Shown: positions 23,389 through 32,313 of the stretch, piece by piece
Numbering within the stretch: position 1 is the stretch's first letter
Layout of the letters: every line of letters begins with the position of its first letter
Source: Sulfurospirillum sp964466465
GTDB lineage: Bacteria > Campylobacterota > Campylobacteria > Campylobacterales > Sulfurospirillaceae
DNA: 44,199 nucleotides
Reading direction: 5' to 3'
Assembly (NCBI GenBank): GCA_964466465.1
Contig: CAYXNJ010000016.1
Span: 1 to 44,199, forward strand
Translations under genes and position numbers: made by a program
The notes under the pieces: model-generated
Seen by the model: only the letters and a program-made list of their open reading frames with translations
What the model was told of the DNA's origin: nothing
Database searches by the model: none

Positions 23389-25083
23389 ATGTCTCATTTG
23401 AATGTATCTATACAAGATATTTATAACGTTTTTAATGAAACAAAAAAATCTTTGATATATGTAGCTTTTTTTAGTTTTTTTATTAATCTTCTCCAGTTGA
23501 CATCGCCCCTTTACATGTTGCAATTATACGATCGTGTGATGTTAAGTCGCAGTGAAAATACATTAGTGATGTTGACACTATTAGTCATATTTCTTTTTGG
23601 AATAATGGCAATTCTGGAAATCATAAGAGCACGTATTTTAGTCCGCATGGGCAATAAAGTTGATAATCTGCTCAGTGATAGAATTTTTGAATCCATTTTT
23701 TTGCTTGCGAATAAAGCACCTGATAAAGCTTCTTCAATGCCTCTGAATGATCTTGGACACATGAGACAATCCCTAACAGGCAATGGATTATTTGCATTTT
23801 TTGATGCGCCATGGATTGTGATTTATAGTGGAATTTTGTTTTTATTTCATCCTTATTTTGGTTGGTTCTCTCTTATGGCTGGAACTATATTAGTGATATT
23901 TGCTTTTATGAATGAAAAACAGACCAAAAGGAAGATAGAAGAGGCGAGTCAGCTTAGCAGAGCATCTAATGCTTTTCTTGACAATAGCTTAAGAAATACC
24001 GAAGTGATTTATGCCATGGGAATGCAGCATCAGATCCAAAAACTGTGGCAGAAAAAATATTTTGGATTTTTAAATGCACAGATGATTGCTAGCGATAACG
24101 CTGGTTTTTGGATGAATATCACCAAATCATCTCGGTTACTTTTTCAATCACTAATCCTTGGATTAGGAGGTTATCTTGCTATTCATGCTGAAATAACATC
24201 GGGGATGATGATTGCAGGTTCTATTATTATGGGTAGGGCTTTAGCACCACTTGATTTGATGATTTCAAGTTGGAGAGGTTTTAGTCAAGCAAGAAGTTCT
24301 TATAAAAGAATATCCCATCTTCTAAAAGAGTTCCCACACAAAGAAAAGCCAATGGCTTTACCTGCCCCTACGGGAGAGCTTTTGCTTGAAAATATTGTTG
24401 TTGTCCCACCTGGTTCAACACATGCTTCTTTAAAAGGAATTTCGTTGCAAGTTTCCAAAGGAGAAGTGGTTGGCATTATTGGTCCTAGTGCTGCAGGAAA
24501 ATCAAGTTTAGCGCGAGCCATTTTAGGTATTTGGCCTTTAAGCTCAGGGAAAGTGAGGCTTGATATGGCAGATATCACACAGTGGGATAAACTCTTTTTA
24601 GGACAATATATTGGGTATTTGCCCCAAGATATAGAGCTTTTTGAAGGTACCATTAGTGAAAATATTAGTCGTTTTTCTGAAATAGATGCACAAAAAGTTG
24701 TAGAAGCTGCAAAAACAGCAGGAGTTCATGAGATGATTTTAAAACTTCCTAATGGGTATAACACACACATTGGTAAAGGTGGAGCAACACTTTCAGGAGG
24801 ACAACGTCAACGCATAGGACTAGCGCGTGCTCTTTATGGGGAGCCAGTCGTTGTTGTTTTGGATGAGCCAAATTCGAATTTGGATGACGTTGGAGAAGTT
24901 GCATTGATTGATGCCATTAAAGCATTGCATCTCAAAGGAACAACGGTTATTGTTATTACACAACGTCCTCATGTTTTGCAAGTAACTCATAAATTACTTC
25001 TATTGCAACAAGGGCAACTTCAACTTTATGGTTCTACGCAAGAGGTTTTAAACAAACTGCAACCCTCTACGGCAAGGGCTTAA
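23389..25083 (+). CDS. Type I secretion ABC transporter (PrtD-like permease/ATPase)
   Basis: A 564-residue half-transporter. The membrane domain (about residues 20-290) begins FFINLLQLTSPLYMLQLYDRVMLSRSENTLVMLTLL, typical of PrtD/HasD/AprD exporters. There is no N-terminal C39 peptidase-like domain, consistent with RTX protease export. The nucleotide-binding domain shows Walker A GPSAAGKSSL near 365, signature LSGGQRQRIGLARAL near 467 and Walker B VVVLDEPNSNLD near 487. It heads a three-gene operon (HlyD-type gene two bases after its stop) divergent from the serralysin-like gene, its likely substrate. Confidence 0.92.
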   Translation: MSHLNVSIQDIYNVFNETKKSLIYVAFFSFFINLLQLTSPLYMLQLYDRVMLSRSENTLVMLTLLVIFLFGIMAILEIIRARILVRMGNKVDNLLSDRIFESIFLLANKAPDKASSMPLNDLGHMRQSLTGNGLFAFFDAPWIVIYSGILFLFHPYFGWFSLMAGTILVIFAFMNEKQTKRKIEEASQLSRASNAFLDNSLRNTEVIYAMGMQHQIQKLWQKKYFGFLNAQMIASDNAGFWMNITKSSRLLFQSLILGLGGYLAIHAEITSGMMIAGSIIMGRALAPLDLMISSWRGFSQARSSYKRISHLLKEFPHKEKPMALPAPTGELLLENIVVVPPGSTHASLKGISLQVSKGEVVGIIGPSAAGKSSLARAILGIWPLSSGKVRLDMADITQWDKLFLGQYIGYLPQDIELFEGTISENISRFSEIDAQKVVEAAKTAGVHEMILKLPNGYNTHIGKGGATLSGGQRQRIGLARALYGEPVVVVLDEPNSNLDDVGEVALIDAIKALHLKGTTVIVITQRPHVLQVTHKLLLLQQGQLQLYGSTQEVLNKLQPSTARA

Positions 25084-25085
25084 GA

Positions 25086-26399
25086 ATGCAGAAAAATAGC
25101 GTACGCCCAAATGATAATGACCAACAATTAATTCGTTTTGGGGTTACTGTTGTTATAGTGGTTTTTTGTATTCTTGGCAGTTGGATGGCAATAGCACCCT
25201 TATCCAGTGCTATTGTTGCTACAGGAAGCGTATCTGCTGACATTTATAAGAAAACGGTTCAGCATTTAGAAGGTGGCATTGTAGAAGAAATTTTAGTGCG
25301 CAATGGCGATACTGTGCATGAAGGGCAAGTGCTTTTAAAATTTCAAAACAGTAGTGTCTCTTCGCAGCTTCATATTTTAGAAAATCAGTATCGTGAAGCA
25401 TTGGTTGTAGAATCTAGGTTAGAATCTCAAATTAATGCGTTAAGTGAGATAACGTTTTCCGATGAGCTGTTAGCGCAAGAACAAACTTCTGAACTCAACA
25501 ATACGCTACGTACACAAAAACAAATTTTTGATCTTAAACAAAAAATGATCATCAATGATGCCCGTATTACAGAGCAAAGAATAACTCAGTTGACGCGTTA
25601 TGTAGAAGGTATGAACGCATTACTTCAGAGTAAATTTATTCGCCTTCAAGCCATTAATGAAGAGATTGAAGAATGGAAGATACTTTTAGCAGAACAATTG
25701 ATTGATAAATTGAAAATACGTGAGTTGATGAAAGAAAAAGCGATGATTGAAGGAGATATTTCTAATTCTCAGTCAGAAATTGCAAAAGCAAAAGAGCAAA
25801 TGAATGAATTACAATCTCAATTTTTAGCTCGTCAAAAAGAGATTCAAGATAAAACATTTGAGGAACTTGTTGCTACTAAAAATTTGCTTGCGGAAATACG
25901 ATCAAAACGAGTTGCACTTAAAGATACTTCGGAGAGGTTAAGTGTTAAAGCTCCTATTTCTGGTGTTGTTGTTGGGCTAGAAATACATACTATTGGTGGT
26001 GTAATCACTGCTGGAAAGCCTATTATGGATATTGTCCCTTATAATGAACACCTTATGATTTATGCAAAAATTCAAACGAATGATGTTGATAAAGTTCATC
26101 CAAATCAACTGGCAGATATTCGTTTTTCAGCGTTTAATACAAAATATACTAATGTATTAGAGGCAAAAGTAGTGCATGTTTCTGCCGATAGTCTAATAGA
26201 TCAAAGAACAGGTACTCCTTATTATGAAGTTAAATTAGAGCTTACTCCTAAAGGTTATACGCAGCTGCAAGGGTATCAATTTTCTTTAGTTGCAGGTATG
26301 CCCGCAGAAGTTATGATTAAAACAGAAGAAAGAACAATTCTTAGTTATTTGATAAAACCATTTTTTGATATGTTAAATCGTAGCTTTAATGAAGAGTAG
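25086..26399 (+). CDS. HlyD family type I secretion membrane fusion protein
   Basis: A 437-residue periplasmic adaptor. A single N-terminal transmembrane helix (VTVVIVVFCILGSWMAIAPL) is followed by a lipoyl half-motif (GSVSADIYKKTVQHLEGGIVEEILVRNGDTVHEGQVLL), a long coiled-coil hairpin (about residues 110-290), the second lipoyl half (RLSVKAPISGVVVGLEIHTIGGVI) and a beta-barrel/C-terminal region ending GMPAEVMIKTEERTILSYLIKPF, which is characteristic of PrtE/HlyD-type adaptors. It would bridge the ABC transporter to the TolC-like channel encoded next. Confidence 0.93.
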   Translation: MQKNSVRPNDNDQQLIRFGVTVVIVVFCILGSWMAIAPLSSAIVATGSVSADIYKKTVQHLEGGIVEEILVRNGDTVHEGQVLLKFQNSSVSSQLHILENQYREALVVESRLESQINALSEITFSDELLAQEQTSELNNTLRTQKQIFDLKQKMIINDARITEQRITQLTRYVEGMNALLQSKFIRLQAINEEIEEWKILLAEQLIDKLKIRELMKEKAMIEGDISNSQSEIAKAKEQMNELQSQFLARQKEIQDKTFEELVATKNLLAEIRSKRVALKDTSERLSVKAPISGVVVGLEIHTIGGVITAGKPIMDIVPYNEHLMIYAKIQTNDVDKVHPNQLADIRFSAFNTKYTNVLEAKVVHVSADSLIDQRTGTPYYEVKLELTPKGYTQLQGYQFSLVAGMPAEVMIKTEERTILSYLIKPFFDMLNRSFNEE

Positions 26400-26406
26400 G
26401 AAATCA

Positions 26407-27711
26407 ATGATGTGGTATGTACGATGTTTAATGATACTTGTTGTTAATGTATATCTTCATGCAAATGAGTCATTTCCAACACTCAGTGAGGCGTATAAAC
26501 GTGCACTAAATTATGAAACAAAATTAAAATCGGTTGGCTACCAAGTAGATGCACAAAAAGAAGATATCAAACAAGCAGAATCTCAACTTTATCCTCAAAT
26601 ATATGCTTCATTTGATAACTCCAATCGAGAGTATAAAGACAATTTTTTCCATCTAAAGACCAAAGAGCGTTATAATTCTGCTTCCATTACAGCATCACAA
26701 GTTTTATATCGTCCAGAGATACTATCTCAAATAGAAGGGGCGAAACTTCGAGCAGATTCAGCACGCATCTATCTTTCCAAACAAGAACAAGAATTGGCAT
26801 ATAAAGTTGCGGATGCTTATATCTCTGTTTTAAAATATCGAAACAGTGTTTTAGTTGCTGAGTCCTATGTCAAAACAAATTTTTTAAGATACCAGCAAAT
26901 TATGGAAAAATTAACGCTTCAACTTTCCAATAAAATGGATTTATTGGAATCAAAATTAGCGTATGAGCAATCTAAAATTATTCTACATAAACAAGAACAA
27001 ATGCTTGCACTTTCTAAGATGAAACTCAAAACACTCATTGGTATCGACTATGATACTATTCCTATTGTATCCTTTGATGCGCTCGATATTTCGCCTTTTC
27101 TCCACTTTACACCAGAACAGGATCTGAGTGGTAATCCTGATATTAGAATGAGCCATCTTAGTACACAAATTTATGAAAAAGAGGTTGAATCTTCAAAATA
27201 TGGGCATTATCCAATTGTTGATTTAAGTCTTTCTCATACAAAATATGAAACAGATGATGTGAGTGTGGATTACGAGAAAGATAGCCGTATAGTGTTATCT
27301 TTTAAAGTACCTTTATATCAAGGAGGTAAAGTAGATTCTCAAATTGAAAAAAGTCGATTATTGCTTAATGCAGCGCGAGAAGATTTATCGGATCAAAGGC
27401 GTGCGATTAAGTTAAAATATGAAGAGCTTAGAATCAATTATGAATCCGCTTTGCAAGATATTATATTACAAAAAGACGCTAAAAGTTCGGCAACGCTTTA
27501 TTTATATTCTGTGCAGAAAGGATATGAACACGGATTAAAGAATTTGATTGACTTAGAAGATGCAAAAACAAAACTCTATGAAACACAATTCAAATTAATT
27601 GATGCTGTCTATACACTGATCAATACCTATGTAAGTATTTTAAATATTACTGGCAATCTTACATTTCATGATATTGAGCGTCTTAATAATCTTATAACTA
27701 TAAATGACTAA
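26407..27711 (+). CDS. TolC family outer membrane channel of type I system
   Basis: An outer membrane efflux protein of about 434 residues. A signal peptide (MMWYVRCLMILVVNVYLHA) is followed by two TolC-type repeats: SEAYKRALNYETKLKSVGYQVDAQKEDIKQAESQLYPQI and a second helical half with VSFKVPLYQGGKVDSQIEKSR, ending with LIDAVYTLINTYVSILNITGNL. The frame is open from an ATG at 26389 inside the HlyD gene, but AGTAGG just before the ATG at 26407 makes the later start likelier. It completes the exporter. The 3' end overlaps the convergent gene by 14 bases. Confidence 0.9.
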   Translation: MMWYVRCLMILVVNVYLHANESFPTLSEAYKRALNYETKLKSVGYQVDAQKEDIKQAESQLYPQIYASFDNSNREYKDNFFHLKTKERYNSASITASQVLYRPEILSQIEGAKLRADSARIYLSKQEQELAYKVADAYISVLKYRNSVLVAESYVKTNFLRYQQIMEKLTLQLSNKMDLLESKLAYEQSKIILHKQEQMLALSKMKLKTLIGIDYDTIPIVSFDALDISPFLHFTPEQDLSGNPDIRMSHLSTQIYEKEVESSKYGHYPIVDLSLSHTKYETDDVSVDYEKDSRIVLSFKVPLYQGGKVDSQIEKSRLLLNAAREDLSDQRRAIKLKYEELRINYESALQDIILQKDAKSSATLYLYSVQKGYEHGLKNLIDLEDAKTKLYETQFKLIDAVYTLINTYVSILNITGNLTFHDIERLNNLITIND

Positions 27712-30091
27712 AATTCAATGTCACTTCATCAATGCAACGTTGTGGTAAGAAGGCTTTTGCATATTCCATATAGATACCTGAAGTATAGAAAAATTTGACA
27801 AGCTCTTTATCGAGTTCTCCCTCTTGTGCCATGTTGTAGAGAATTTTCATAGCAACAGAGAGTGGCATACTGGATTTATAGGGTCTATCACTGGCTGTTA
27901 AGGCTTCAAAAATATCGGCAATCGCTAAAATACGTGCTTCAAAACTAATTTCATCCCCTTTAAGTCCTTGTGGGTATCCTTTTCCATTGATTTTTTCATG
28001 GTGATTTCCTGAAATTTGAGGAATCTGTTGGTATTTTTTGGGGAAAGGGAGTCGATTTAAAATATCAACACTGAGCTTGGCATGCGCATTGATAATGTCT
28101 CGCTCTTCAGCGGTTAATGTACCTTTTTGAGTACTAAGGTGGTACGCTTCATCTTCTGTGAGAATAGAGTAGTTTTCATCTCTAATATGCCATTGTTTTT
28201 TTGAAAGTTCTTGAATTTTCGCAATGCTATCATCTGTCAGAAATGAGTCACCTTTGTTACTCGCTTGAATCAGTGACAATGCCTCATGTAGCATGTGAAT
28301 TTCTTTGGCATAGGCTTCTTCTAAGGTACCAATATTACCTTCTTGCTTACCTTCTAAAAGTGCAAATTTATCTTCTAAAAGCTTTACATGCAATGCTTTT
28401 TCAACCGTTGTTATACGACTTTCAATCAGATTGATTCGATCGCATAAGGTTTCTAGTTTTGTTGCCTTATCGATAATTTGCTCAGGCGTAGCCAGTTTGC
28501 CAATATCGTGCATGAGGGCTGCAAAATTGATCTGTTTGATCTCTTCAGCGCTAAAGTGTTTATGGGCATAAGACGTTGTATCTTTATTGATGGCTTCTGC
28601 GATCATAACACTGAGTCTTACCATGCGCTTGATGTGGCCAGCCGTGTAGGGCGACTTTTTACTGATAGCAAAAATAATACTTTTAAGAAACGATTCTAAA
28701 AGATTTTCAAGCCCTTGAATGAGCGATGTATTGGTAATGGCAATGGCCGCTTGTGAGGCAAGAGAGAGCGTAATTTTCTCATCTTCAGCATCAAAAGCGA
28801 TTACATTTTGCGTGTGAACATCTAATTTGTTGATAAGCTGTAAAACACCGATAATTTCACGTTCATGGTTTTTCATGGGAATTACAAGCATCGATTTAGA
28901 ACGGTATCCTGTGCCTTGGTCAAATTTCTTAGTTCCCTCAAAAGAGAAGCCTATTGCTTCATAGACATCAGGAATATTGACCAATCGATCTTCCAGTGCG
29001 CAGGTTGCGGCAACCATTTTTTTATTGGGAGTTCTGTCTTCAAGATAGAGTGGAAGTGGTGGCCATGTGATTTTACCACTTGTCCCTCCCATTTGAATTG
29101 CCAAAGAGTCTGTTCGAATGACTTTGAAACGCAGTTCATTATTTTCGAGTAAATACAACGTCCCACCATCCGCACCTGTGAGGTTTTTAGCTTCTTCAAT
29201 AATCATCTCTAAGAGGGTATCAAGATCGTCACTGGCAGAAAGAGCCGTACCGATTTCGGTTAGTTTTTGAACACGTGCATCTACACACTTTTGAATCGAT
29301 TTTTTTAATGCTCCTGTTGCAAGTTCTATATGTGCACCATCTTCTAAAATAGCATCTTTTGAAATGCCTATGTCGTGGAGTTGTTGCGCAATTTGCTCAG
29401 CGTAAAAAGGCTTGAGATGATTGATGTAAATTTGTACATCATCTCTTGTAAGATTTTTCATATCTTCAGCAAGAAAATGAGGTGTGAGATGTTTGCTCTC
29501 CGTTGCAATTTTTTTAAAACGGTTTGGAAATGAGACGTCAATAATCAGTGCTTTAATGTTCTCTTTTTGGTTTAAGAGTTGCCAGAGCGCATCATTGTGA
29601 AATGTATCGCCTGAGAAGAGGACGCCACTTCCTTGTTGCTCAATAATATAACCACAACAAGGAACGGTATGGTTTGCCAAGAAGGGTGTTAGCGTAATGC
29701 TATCTTCAATTTCATATTTTTGATTAGCGTCTATTTCAACATAGGTGATGGCAGGAATTTTAGAATTTACGAGGTGAATTTGACTAAAATCAGGCCAAAG
29801 TACATCATTAAAGAGATGCTTTTTGAGGGCTTCTATCGTATGAGGGAGTCCATAAAGTGTGAGTGTTTCTGTACGTTGTGCAAAAAAATTGTCTATCATA
29901 AAAGCAGTATCGACAATATGATCTAAATGGGCGTGTGAGAAGAAAATACGGTTGATATGTAAGGCTTCATCGCCAAGAGCGTGCATGATGTTGCCAGCGT
30001 CAATCAGCGTATGTTTACTCACTTGAATACAAGTAGTAAACGACTCTTTTGACCTGCTACCTTGAGCACCAAGAATGCGAATATAACTCAT
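27698..30091 (-). CDS. Metallo-beta-lactamase / GAF / HD-GYP phosphodiesterase fusion
   Basis: A 797-residue cytoplasmic signalling protein with three modules. Residues 1-255 are a metallo-beta-lactamase fold: FSHAHLDHI (zinc motif, 53-58), ANHTVPCCGY (H141) and FSGDTFHND (D162), resembling RNase Z or class II cyclic-nucleotide phosphodiesterases. A GAF domain spans about 285-455 (ADGGTLYLLENNELRF, GVLQLINKL). A complete HD-GYP domain follows: H528-D529 in MHDIGK, H670, H697-H698 in NHHEKINGKGYPQGL, and ADIFEALTASDRPYK. An unusual insertion of about 115 residues (about 545-658, partly coiled coil) separates HD from the next His. It starts two bases after the adenylate cyclase gene, so the two are co-translated. 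Predicted activities (c-di-GMP hydrolysis by HD-GYP, cyclic nucleotide hydrolysis by the MBL part) are inferred. Confidence 0.88.
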   Translation of the reverse strand: MSYIRILGAQGSRSKESFTTCIQVSKHTLIDAGNIMHALGDEALHINRIFFSHAHLDHIVDTAFMIDNFFAQRTETLTLYGLPHTIEALKKHLFNDVLWPDFSQIHLVNSKIPAITYVEIDANQKYEIEDSITLTPFLANHTVPCCGYIIEQQGSGVLFSGDTFHNDALWQLLNQKENIKALIIDVSFPNRFKKIATESKHLTPHFLAEDMKNLTRDDVQIYINHLKPFYAEQIAQQLHDIGISKDAILEDGAHIELATGALKKSIQKCVDARVQKLTEIGTALSASDDLDTLLEMIIEEAKNLTGADGGTLYLLENNELRFKVIRTDSLAIQMGGTSGKITWPPLPLYLEDRTPNKKMVAATCALEDRLVNIPDVYEAIGFSFEGTKKFDQGTGYRSKSMLVIPMKNHEREIIGVLQLINKLDVHTQNVIAFDAEDEKITLSLASQAAIAITNTSLIQGLENLLESFLKSIIFAISKKSPYTAGHIKRMVRLSVMIAEAINKDTTSYAHKHFSAEEIKQINFAALMHDIGKLATPEQIIDKATKLETLCDRINLIESRITTVEKALHVKLLEDKFALLEGKQEGNIGTLEEAYAKEIHMLHEALSLIQASNKGDSFLTDDSIAKIQELSKKQWHIRDENYSILTEDEAYHLSTQKGTLTAEERDIINAHAKLSVDILNRLPFPKKYQQIPQISGNHHEKINGKGYPQGLKGDEISFEARILAIADIFEALTASDRPYKSSMPLSVAMKILYNMAQEGELDKELVKFFYTSGIYMEYAKAFLPQRCIDEVTLNFSHL

Positions 30092-30093
30092 GA

Positions 30094-32310
30094 TTATCCT
30101 TTAGTAGTATGCACAAAAACGCCATTAAATGAAACAGGTGGAAACGCTATATAATGCGAACAACGTTCACAGTAAATGGTATAGATCGCTTTGTTGGTTT
30201 TGTTTTCTCTTTGTTCTAATGCTTCAAAACAGCGTAGTGCTTCTTCAAAACGCGCTTCTTTATAAAGGGCTATTGCTTCATGGTGAAGTTTAAGTTCTTC
30301 GTGAAGTTCTTCATAGCTGACGTTGTACAGAGGCTCTTTCTGCGGCGAATCAAAATCGTGGATCTGCCATACTTCTATAGGCTCACTTTTGCCTTTGACG
30401 GTCACTAAGTCTAAAAAACGAAAGATATAAGAGCCCTTCAATAGGGCTTTTGTGAAGTTTGAAATCGTCAGATGCGAGTTGTAGTACTTGCATAATGATT
30501 CCAACCTAGAGCCTAAGTTGATGGCATCGCCAATGACGGTATAATCACTTCGGCTACTCGTTCCCATTTCGCCGACAATCGCCAAACCTGTGTTGATACC
30601 AATACCAATGTCAATGATAGGAACAGCCTTTGATTCTGCCATAGAAGCGATTTGCATAAATTCAGGATTGGCTGCTAGTTCGGTGTTGAGTTTTGGAAGG
30701 TAACGCAGTTGCTCTAACGCCGTACTGACAGCTTTGTCTGCATGATTTTCGATGCTTAGGGGCGCATTCCAGTACGCCATAATCGCATCGCCAATAAATT
30801 TATCAACCGTACCGCCAGAGCGAATAATGAGTTGGCTCATGGGATCCATGTAAGTGTTCATCAGATGAATCAGATGTTTGGGATCACCTGCTGCTTCAGA
30901 GATGGCTGTAAAGTTTCGAATATCCGAGAAAAAGATAGTAATCTCTTTTTCAACGCCTTCCAAAACATCATCGTCGCTTGAGAGAATGTTGTTCATAACC
31001 GCAGGACTGACTTTGCTTGCAAATTTGTGTTTAATAAGCTCTTTTTGCCTAATTTCAAGAAAATAGTTAATGGCTTGACCAACGATAAAAAGAATATTGA
31101 TCGCTATAAGCGGTAGAACAGTATTAAATAGTACTCCTTGATAAATCATACTGTAGTAATGTGCCATAATAATACATAGATTGAGTGCAATCAGTGCCAT
31201 AAAACTCAACAAAGCACTTGGCAGAAGCAGAATCGCTAATGTTATGAGGCACACCACAACAAGGCTCATTATATCAACCCCAACGGTCCAAATAGGCTTT
31301 GCGATGTAGTCTTGATGCAAGATGTTATCGATAGCATTGGCGTGTACTTCCACTCCCGCATAGGCACTTTCAAAAGGCGTACTTCTAAGATCCAGCAAGC
31401 CTGCAGCGGATGTTCCTAGAAGAATAATTTTATCTTTGACGTGCAGTGGGTTGATATGGTTGTTATAGACATCAATGGCTGAGATGTATTCATAACTGTG
31501 CTGACTTCCTCTGTAGTTAACCATTAACCGTCCAAAAAAATCGGTAGGAATAATATGCTCTCCAATTTCTATTTGGAGAACGCCACGTTCATCATAAATA
31601 ATGTTGATCTTCTTCTCACCTAATGCGATACGTACCATTTCAAGACTAAGCGATGGGTAAAGTACACCATCATACTCCATCACAAGTGGAATACTCCGTA
31701 CAATACCATCGTTGTCAGGAATCGTATTGAAATAGCCACTTGAATAAGCGTGCTGTTGGATAGGTGGTATGTTTAAAATGGCACGATAGGGTTTGATAAG
31801 AGAGGAGTGTGTGGGACGCTCATGCTCTACAATCATTGCGGCAGATTTTGGATGCCCCTCTGGCTCTATTGCATCAGGAGAAAGTGCAAAAACATAGCCA
31901 ATAACCGTAGGTGTTTGTGCGATGGTTTGAGCAAAAATGGCATCGTAATCTGGAAGATTTTCATGAGAAAGCCCAAACTGTTTTAAAACACGTTGGGGTG
32001 AGCTGTTATCGGGTTCAGCAAAAACAACGTCAAGTCCAATAATCGCTGCGCCAAGATCGGAGAGATTTTGCAACAGTTTTGCAACTTTATCTCTGCTCCA
32101 AGGCCATTGTCCCAAAGCTTTGAGGCTCTTTTCATCAATGTCGATGATGACAATGTTCTCATCACCCATGATTTCGCCTCTACTGTGTAACATCAAATCT
32201 TTGATTTTGTACTCAAAAGGCTGCCAAAACGCACTAAAATGAAGATAGCCTACACTACAGCTTCCCATAACCATACAGGTGAAAAGAAGCTGTGTAAGGC
32301 TTTTACGCAT
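30094..32310 (-). CDS. CHASE2 domain adenylate/guanylate cyclase
   Basis: A 738-residue membrane receptor cyclase. An N-terminal hydrophobic segment (residues 7-29) precedes an extracytoplasmic CHASE2 domain (about 30-335: VIIDIDEKSLKALGQWPWSRDKVAKLL, AIIGLDVVFAEPD, SGYFNTIPDNDGIVRSIPL, IILLGTSAAGLLDLRSTP). Three transmembrane helices follow (about 343-420), then a class III cyclase domain with metal ligands D463 (FFSDIRNFT) and D508 (DKFIGDAIMAYW), and N598/R602. K504 and T591 at the purine-specifying positions favour ATP over GTP. A short TPR-like C-terminal tail ends the protein. It sits between a Slam-like outer membrane protein (3 bases) and an MBL-HD-GYP protein (2 bases). The stimulus is unknown; the FecR-type proteins encoded upstream are candidates. 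Confidence 0.92.
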   Translation of the reverse strand: MRKSLTQLLFTCMVMGSCSVGYLHFSAFWQPFEYKIKDLMLHSRGEIMGDENIVIIDIDEKSLKALGQWPWSRDKVAKLLQNLSDLGAAIIGLDVVFAEPDNSSPQRVLKQFGLSHENLPDYDAIFAQTIAQTPTVIGYVFALSPDAIEPEGHPKSAAMIVEHERPTHSSLIKPYRAILNIPPIQQHAYSSGYFNTIPDNDGIVRSIPLVMEYDGVLYPSLSLEMVRIALGEKKINIIYDERGVLQIEIGEHIIPTDFFGRLMVNYRGSQHSYEYISAIDVYNNHINPLHVKDKIILLGTSAAGLLDLRSTPFESAYAGVEVHANAIDNILHQDYIAKPIWTVGVDIMSLVVVCLITLAILLLPSALLSFMALIALNLCIIMAHYYSMIYQGVLFNTVLPLIAINILFIVGQAINYFLEIRQKELIKHKFASKVSPAVMNNILSSDDDVLEGVEKEITIFFSDIRNFTAISEAAGDPKHLIHLMNTYMDPMSQLIIRSGGTVDKFIGDAIMAYWNAPLSIENHADKAVSTALEQLRYLPKLNTELAANPEFMQIASMAESKAVPIIDIGIGINTGLAIVGEMGTSSRSDYTVIGDAINLGSRLESLCKYYNSHLTISNFTKALLKGSYIFRFLDLVTVKGKSEPIEVWQIHDFDSPQKEPLYNVSYEELHEELKLHHEAIALYKEARFEEALRCFEALEQRENKTNKAIYTIYCERCSHYIAFPPVSFNGVFVHTTKG

Positions 32311-32313
32311 CGT

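Noticed and set aside
23341..23523. Minus-strand 60-codon frame in front of the ABC transporter
   Set aside because: It overlaps the real ABC transporter start and the promoter region and is Lys/Tyr/Phe-rich as expected for random AT-rich DNA.
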